This document shows positions 63,216-64,000 of a DNA stretch of 64,000 nucleotides, one piece after another. The position numbers were made by a program, and so were the translations under genes. A model generated the notes under the pieces. That model made no database searches and was not told the DNA's origin. It saw only the letters and a program-made list of their open reading frames with translations. This DNA comes from Phytophthora colocasiae (taxonomy: Eukaryota; Oomycota; Peronosporomycetes; Peronosporales; Peronosporaceae), in the NCBI GenBank assembly GCA_018806915.1, contig JAGKQI010000020.1, positions 496,001 through 560,000 of the forward strand. The letters are read 5' to 3'. Within the stretch, counting starts at the first letter, position 1; every line of letters begins with the position of its first letter.

Positions 63216-64000
63216 CCCATACTGAAACCAAGTGTACCCAACACGACCTCACGCAATCAAGTGAAACGCAGCCTGCCCATCCCTGTAATGACATCATTAA
63301 GTGTCGACTCGACAAGATCTGCAGCATCGACTACCATAGTGAGCCCAAGTGAAGATTCCTGAGTTATACTGAGACCAAGTGTATATGAGAATATGGAAGA
63401 CAGAAGACAGAGAGATACGAGATAGATAACCAGAGTTCAATTTGATCGGTACCCCCGAGTTAAATTTGCGTTACAACCCCAAGGTCGATTCGTCGGTTCT
63501 TCGGAAGTGTAAGGCCACGACAAAGCTTTGAGTCGTGTGATCTCTCACCTATCAAGCCCCTTTAGGTGGAGATCAGCGTAACGTAGAGACCTGAGAGGAC
63601 CCACCTATTCCATTTACTAGTTGGGTCGTTTGTCTTGTCTCTAGCGGTAGCCCATTTCATATTGTACGTTTGGACAGGTTTTGGGAGCTAGACAGTCGCT
63701 CTCAAGACGCTCGGTAGACTGTTATATAACTGATAGTGTATTGGTTTATTTTCCCTCTATATATTAGAGGGTGGTGCGCGAAAGTTACGGGAATACCGGA
63801 CAGACCAGGTGTCTGGTGAACATTTCCCTAGTTGACCTGGAGAACTAGCCCACTGCTCAAGGGCCAGGAAAGAATAAGAGCAGCTACATATTTGTATATC
63901 GGAACTCTATATTGCGGTTATCTCGGAAGTCTAACTACTGGACTTCCCATTGTATTAATCTCTCTTTTGTTTTCAGAAATCTCTGGTGTACACAAGTGTT
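63216..64000. other. Non-coding end of window, possible LTR
   Basis: No ORF. A TATA-like CTCTATATATTAG (63758) followed by mixed sequence could be part of an LTR that runs out of the window; no partner repeat is visible to test it. Confidence 0.3.

Noticed and set aside
62815..63327. Cys/Tyr-rich repeat protein encoded across the minisatellite
   Set aside because: The 16-bp unit changes frame with every copy; the open frames result from the unit having no stop in several frames.

Overview
This is a nuclear window from an oomycete, most probably a Phytophthora with a repeat-rich genome. The evidence is short GT-AG introns, oomycete-type initiator sites (YCAYTYY followed by an A/T-rich flank) about 30-50 bp before start codons, GC3-rich host genes, and oomycete-style Copia, Gypsy, MULE, Harbinger, piggyBac, pogo and hAT elements. 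Only two host cassettes look functional. Each is a secreted catalase-peroxidase (katG) convergent with a glutathione S-transferase (GST). They sit at opposite ends of the window in opposite orientation: GST(+) and katG(-) at 0.5-4.0 kb, katG(+) and GST(-) at 53.0-56.1 kb.

The ~49 kb between the two katG heads is almost entirely nested transposable elements. From the left: a pogo-like element (4104-8873) interrupted by a complete piggyBac (4752-8700); a PIF/Harbinger element (9600-12202); MULE copy A (12203-15172); a Copia element (15563-20787); MULE copy B (20917-24810), which carries a 907-bp palindromic MITE; a 28-kb block of decayed genes and repeats (24.8-52.6 kb) with START-like and BT1-like pseudogenes, a solo Gypsy LTR, a TTAA MITE, a foldback-like palindrome, a decayed piggyBac and an 11.7-kb hAT; inside that hAT, a complete Ty3/Gypsy (42062-49960). 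Right of the second GST lie a Copia fragment, a 5'-truncated Gypsy and a 16-bp minisatellite.

Target-site duplications and terminal repeats allow the history to be read. The two MULEs have exchanged target-site duplications, so recombination between them inverted the ~5.7 kb in between and carried the end of the Harbinger element away. The Copia element is split: its 5' flank at 20788 and its 3' end at 52921 share the 5-bp duplication ACCAC, and the missing half of its 3' LTR, with half of a MITE, lies 37 kb away. Removing all insertions leaves a head-to-head katG pair about 1 kb apart. Both katG copies read TTG where the start codon of a signal peptide is expected.

The most unusual coding feature is a long antisense ORF in each of the two Gypsy elements. 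It starts in or next to the 3' LTR, runs back and overlaps the 3' end of pol, and encodes a protein with an acidic region and a C-terminal coiled coil. All calls are by eye from the sequence and its translations; no alignment or database search was run.
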